64,000 nt of DNA, taken from Jaltomata sinuosa (Eukaryota > Streptophyta > Magnoliopsida > Solanales > Solanaceae). The notes beneath the pieces are model-generated. The model was not told where the DNA came from. It saw nothing but the letters and a program-made list of their open reading frames with translations, and did no database searches. A program made the position numbers and the translations under genes. The stretch lies in NCBI GenBank assembly GCA_003996215.1, contig QJPP01007580.1, positions 124,001 to 188,000 on the forward strand, read 5' to 3'. This document shows, piece by piece, positions 59,862-64,000 of the stretch (the stretch's first letter is position 1; each line of letters opens with the position of its first letter).

Positions 59862-62136
59862 TGAAATGATCCTTTCCATCGTTATGGTACAGTCTAGCAT
59901 GCCAAAATTTGAGTTAAGATTCTCTCCGAATAAAGTATTAGAAATTTCAGGCTAGGCTTGTCTCAGATAAATTCCAAGTATGGTATGGTATAGATATATC
60001 TGGTAATGGATAGTTCAATGTTGATATGAGTTAAGATAGTATTATGATATCTAAGTTGTTAAGGAGTTCATAGAAGTTTTTGGAAGTAAATTCGGGTTAG
60101 TAGAACTCCAGATATTGTGTTTGAGGTATAAAGGTTAGTTTGGGATATCAATATCTTGAAGGGTGTTGCAAAATTGGCAAAAATCTAGGATTGTTGGAAT
60201 TTCTATCTCACCTAGGTTGTTATAGCGGGAGACAGGCCGCTACCACAAGCACACTATAGCGAGAATGTTCCCGCTATAGCGGAAGTCAGCCTTGGTCAAT
60301 CCCACCATACCGAGCAAATACTGCTATAGACGGAATTGGACTTCTATAGCGGGATACGTGTTGTTAAATGCAATTTTAGACATTAAGATATTATTTTTAT
60401 TTCACCTCTGTTCCAGATCTTAGAAGGTTAATTTAGGGCGAAAACCATCAGTTTCCACCCAAAATCCTTTATTGAGGTATGTTAATCCACCCATTTAACT
60501 AGTTTTTTGATGATTAATCTTTAGAATCACTACATTTTTTATTGTAGGGGGAGAATTTGACCTGACCTAGGATGATATTTTGGTGTAACTTAGGAAAAAC
60601 AAAGTGTAATCCTTGAGTTTTGGTCAGGGTTGATAATTTGTGGTTGCATGCCTAGAAATAATCCTTATAAACTTAAAATTGGTCGAATTATGGTGGAATG
60701 AATGTAGAAAGAACCCAAGGATAAGGGAATGATCATGATTTTGGCCTCGGGGTTATTGGAATGCGTTATAACACTTGTATTTGTTAGTCATTATTGAATG
60801 GTGATTACATTGTTATTTTTAGACCACTATTAAGCGAAAATTGCAAGAAAGGGCAAATCTCAAGTTTGTTAGAGCAGTGCAAGTCTTTGATTGAGGTTGG
60901 TGATGGTTGAATTGTAGTTGAGACTTAATTTGGTTTATGTGTGCATGTTAACTGCCTGTTTGTTTACTTGTTGCAATGCATACTGTAAATGTTAACTTGT
61001 TAGCTAATATTACAAGTGTTAATCACCTGAAATAAGATTGTGTAAAAGGCTCATTTTAAAATGCATCCGTGGTTGTGTTATCTCATATTGTGTTATACGT
61101 GTAGTGACATGAGTTAATATTGTGAGATGAATTGGTAAAGGTCATCGTCACAAAATTGGTGAAACTAGGGGAGTATAAGGGTGGGGATGTTGGAATAAAG
61201 GTGGTATAACATTGGTTTTGGATAAGAGTGGCAGATACTAGTTGTCTGGGTTATTTAGTACATAGATTGAGCTCGTCCCCTGCAGGTCATCGCTAGTGGA
61301 AATTTATAAAACCCTTATCATATGTGTACACAATATTGGTGAGTTTGACGGTTCCATAAGTGGATTGGGTTACATCGTTGATATTATTTTGGATCCATGA
61401 GTGGTCCGAGCTATTAACATACTTGAATCGTCTAATTATTTGTTGAAGTCCAAATGAAAAGGTAATTGGGACAAGGTTTAGTTAACTATTATTAGTCATG
61501 GTACTGACCTGGTGGATTGTTTGTACTTGTCTTATACTTATCTGATTTACTTGGTTGTTGTTGAGAAGAGACTAAGTGAAGGTATAGACGCTAAGTGTTA
61601 CATGGTTATACTTGTTTATAAATAGTTGGTTATATGTTCATATTTATTAAGTTGAGTAGGCCAATTAACCTACAAGTACATAGTGGTTTTGTACTGATAC
61701 TACATGTACTCTTCTTTTGGTTGAGTGCATAGTATATTCTAGCGGCTTCGACGAGACCTCAATTGTAGTCAGTGACCATTTCTGACTCAAGGGTAAGTTT
61801 CATCTCTCGAGCAGACATGAGTCTTCACATGCTATGTTCTTGTCTATTTGTTTCGGACACAAATACTTTAGTTATTCCACTTTTCTGGGTTGTACCCACA
61901 AATTATCATGTTTAGATATTTTGGTACAAGACTTTCAGTTTCTGGGAGAATTTTAGAAATTTGATTTATTCCGTATTGTGTAACTATTAGAAATATTTGA
62001 ATTGTTGATTGATAATGGAATTTCTCATTTCGTATTTAAAAACTTTTAAGTATTGTTATTGGGAATTTGGGGTTAGATGGTTCTCCCACCGAAGGGTTAG
62101 TGTGGATGTCACTAGCGATGGGTTTAGGTCGTGACA
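59862..62136 (+). mobile_element. 3' LTR of element A
   Basis: TGAAATGATCC (TGTAATGACC type) to GGTCGTGACA. 2275 bp. The palindrome cluster is at 60200-60360 (TTATAGCGGGAG, CTATAGCGAG, CTATAGCGGGATA). It is longer than the 5' LTR because that copy lost about 210 bp. Confidence 0.85.
60200..60360. repeat. CGCTATAG palindrome cluster, A 3' LTR
   Basis: Six half-palindrome units around TATAGCGG, about 345 bp from the LTR start. Confidence 0.75.
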
Positions 62137-64000
62137 TTGACTAGTCTATCTTCTAAACCCTATAAAATAATATTCTAATATTAAAACACATAAAAACATG
62201 TAGAATAACATATAAAATTTCAAGTAAATGACATCGAGTGTACCCTAATTAAAGGCACATCAACACCTTTAACTTAAAGCCTTTATTTGTCCTCAAACAA
62301 GTCTCACAAGACTCTTTACTAAACCTTAACCTAAGAACAACAAAGTAGCCTGTCTACAATAGTTTTAATAAGTTGCTACCGATATTCACCTTCAAAACAT
62401 TCCTTGCCCCTCAACTTTTATAATTGTTTCAAACACATTAACTCATTCCTAATCAATTACTAATAATTCATCCTCCATTTGTGATTTGTACTCTATCCGT
62501 TATACAATGCATACAAGAGACATAGTTTGGGAAGATAAGTTTTTTAGCTATTCTAATCGAATTTCCCTCACATAGACCAAAGAAATATTCCAAAACAACA
62601 CACATTTATACAATGAGCAGACGGGATAAAAATCTAAGGAGAGGAGAAAACACTCAACACTCACAAAGAATTCATATGCTATGCATGCTGATACCATAGA
62701 CCTGCTTTTATTTTATATTGCCACTATCTTTGAAATACTCGGTTGAGATCACATATGGAATTTTCCAAGCTTATAATATAGGCTTCGGGACGGGTAGAAT
62801 AAATATTTAAAAAATAGTGACAACATCTTCCTTGAACACTAAACTTTTACCTTTTCATCCACTTATTCTTTTCTTTGCTTTCGTTGACTCTGGTGCAGTT
62901 CTTTTATTACTTTTAGTCTTTTTTTATATTTGTTTTTCTCTATATATTTTTTCTTTTTTTTCCACACCAGTTCAAGGTCTATACATAATTGTTTTCCCTC
63001 CCCCAGCTTAGGCTTGAAGCGAGCCTTAATTATCACTATTCTTTTTACTTTTCACTCTTAACTTATTCTTTTTGGCATCATTTTTCACTTTTATGTCAAG
63101 GAGAGATATATTCAAAAATAGGATTATTTCTACATAAATGATATGGATTTTCAGTAAAGGTTAGCCAAAAAAATTCTTTAAAATCTCAAAATGGGAGACC
63201 AGAGATATTATTTTTAACTTGGAAGGATCATTTAGGCTAAACTGACTTTTGTTCCACAAAGAAGGCTAAGTTCATCTCTACAACTAACCTATCCTTACAC
63301 ATGCGGCATAACAAACCAGACAAGTTCTAGATTATATGCATAAACACCAAAATAATAAATAATTACTCACACAATGACACTAGACCTTATTAAGATTCTT
63401 ATTGTAACCCTGAAATTAGTACTCAAAGCATTTAGCAATTTTCACTGTCACAAAAAGAGATATAAATGTCAAAATATGCAATTGGATTTCATACAATTAT
63501 TTTTCAAAGGGGGTCTATTTTTACAATAAAAATAAGTTTCATTCCATAAGAAAATAATCTACCACCATATAAGTCAAACCTACACTATTTTACTTAACTA
63601 AGGTTTTATTCTCTTAGGAAAGTCTTCCACGAATCTATCATCGAGAGCACTATTTTACTTAAACTACACAAGTCTAATTCTCTTAAGAAAGTCATCTACC
63701 AATATATCATTGAGAAAATTTATTATTTTATGAATAGATTAAACCAAAATATTTCCCAATTCAACATCTAAATAAACTTCAAGAAAAGAACCATGGCTAA
63801 AAAAATGTAGGAGGTTACTCTACTAGGACTGACACCTAATTATTTATAACAAAACATAGGACATACAGCCTTAGAGTACATTTAGCAATTCAAAACATAA
63901 GGCTAAAATTGATTTCCCCACCCCTAGCTAAAAATTATGCAGTGTCCCCATTGCATAAACAAAGAATAAAAAATAAGGGGCGTTTAAAACTTCATGTGGT
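62137..64000 (-). mobile_element. Possible 3' end of an older Gypsy element (G), reverse strand
   Basis: On the minus strand TTGTTTGAGGACAAATAAAG, then CTTTAAGTTAAAGGTG and TTGATGTGCC (62300-62250) resemble the gag-pol tail, polypurine tract and LTR start common in plant Gypsy elements (GAGGACAAGCAAAG...GGGGGTGTTGATG type). The LTR would run from about 62260 to 62137 and continue at 22422, split by element A. The rest (62300-64000) is AT-rich with no long open frame. A 64-codon hydrophobic frame at 62817-63011 is T-rich and unlikely to be a gene. Confidence 0.35.

Larger units (their letters stand above)
22423..62136 (+). mobile_element. Element A: Ty3 chromovirus-type element, host of the nested stack
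   Basis: LTRs at 22423-24487 and 59862-62136 share TAAAGTATTAGAAATTTCA at the start and GGTTCTCCCACC...GTGACA at the end. The gag-pol between them is in three pieces (24709-27031, 39464-39605, 58224-59861), separated by a CACTA transposon and element B. The polyprotein order and wording match element B, and a chromodomain-like tail lies before the 3' LTR. Many stops throughout. No target duplication was found. Confidence 0.85.

Noticed and set aside
62817..63011. 64-codon hydrophobic frame that could be a small membrane protein
   Set aside because: Caused by T-rich sequence; no supporting context or homolog recognised.

Overview
The window is plant nuclear heterochromatin, most likely from a Solanaceae genome (inference from the repeat families: Tat/Ogre-type and Tekay/Del-like Ty3 elements with 2-3.6 kb LTRs, and a CACTA transposon with GCGATGGAC-type subterminal repeats). 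I found no intact host gene, tRNA, rRNA or CRISPR array. Almost every base can be assigned to a transposable element, and every element open reading frame is broken by stops, frameshifts or deletions.

Left part (1-22.4 kb). The 3' end of a Tat/Ogre element (integrase remnant, 4 kb non-coding 3' region full of tandem repeats, start of the 3' LTR) is followed by a chromovirus-like element 'E' with a 3.3 kb 3' LTR (7763-11047), then a reverse-strand gag fragment of element 'F'. The block 1001-12430 has been tandemly duplicated. The second copy (12431-18275) carries the Tat/Ogre part and the F gag part but has lost nearly all of E, leaving a patchwork scar. To the right of the second copy the F element continues with its primer-binding site and a single ~3.6 kb LTR (18374-21968).

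Right part (22.4-62.1 kb) is a nested stack. Element 'A' (plus strand, LTRs 22423-24487 and 59862-62136) is split twice. A CACTA transposon (27032-39463, target duplication GGC) sits in its pol gene, and that CACTA is itself split by an LTR element C' (27547-34552). Element 'B' (39606-58223) sits 140 bp further on in A's pol gene, and B's gag is split by an almost full-length reverse-strand element 'C' (42437-51959, target duplication CATGT). C carries an unrelated ~0.85 kb insert in its 5' LTR. Order of events: A, then CACTA and B into A, then C' into CACTA and C into B.

Flanks of A (21969-22422 and 62137-64000) look like the two halves of an LTR and adjoining 3' region of a still older reverse-strand Gypsy element 'G'.

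Main points for follow-up: the asymmetric tandem duplication with template-switch scars; a 31-nt LTR-derived filler inside B's gag; an in-frame loss of the integrase core in element C, which nevertheless inserted with a clean target duplication; a conserved AATTGGTATCTG block in both the leader and the position just before the 3' LTR of three related families; and palindrome clusters (CGCTATAGCG type) at the same place in the LTRs of A, B and E.
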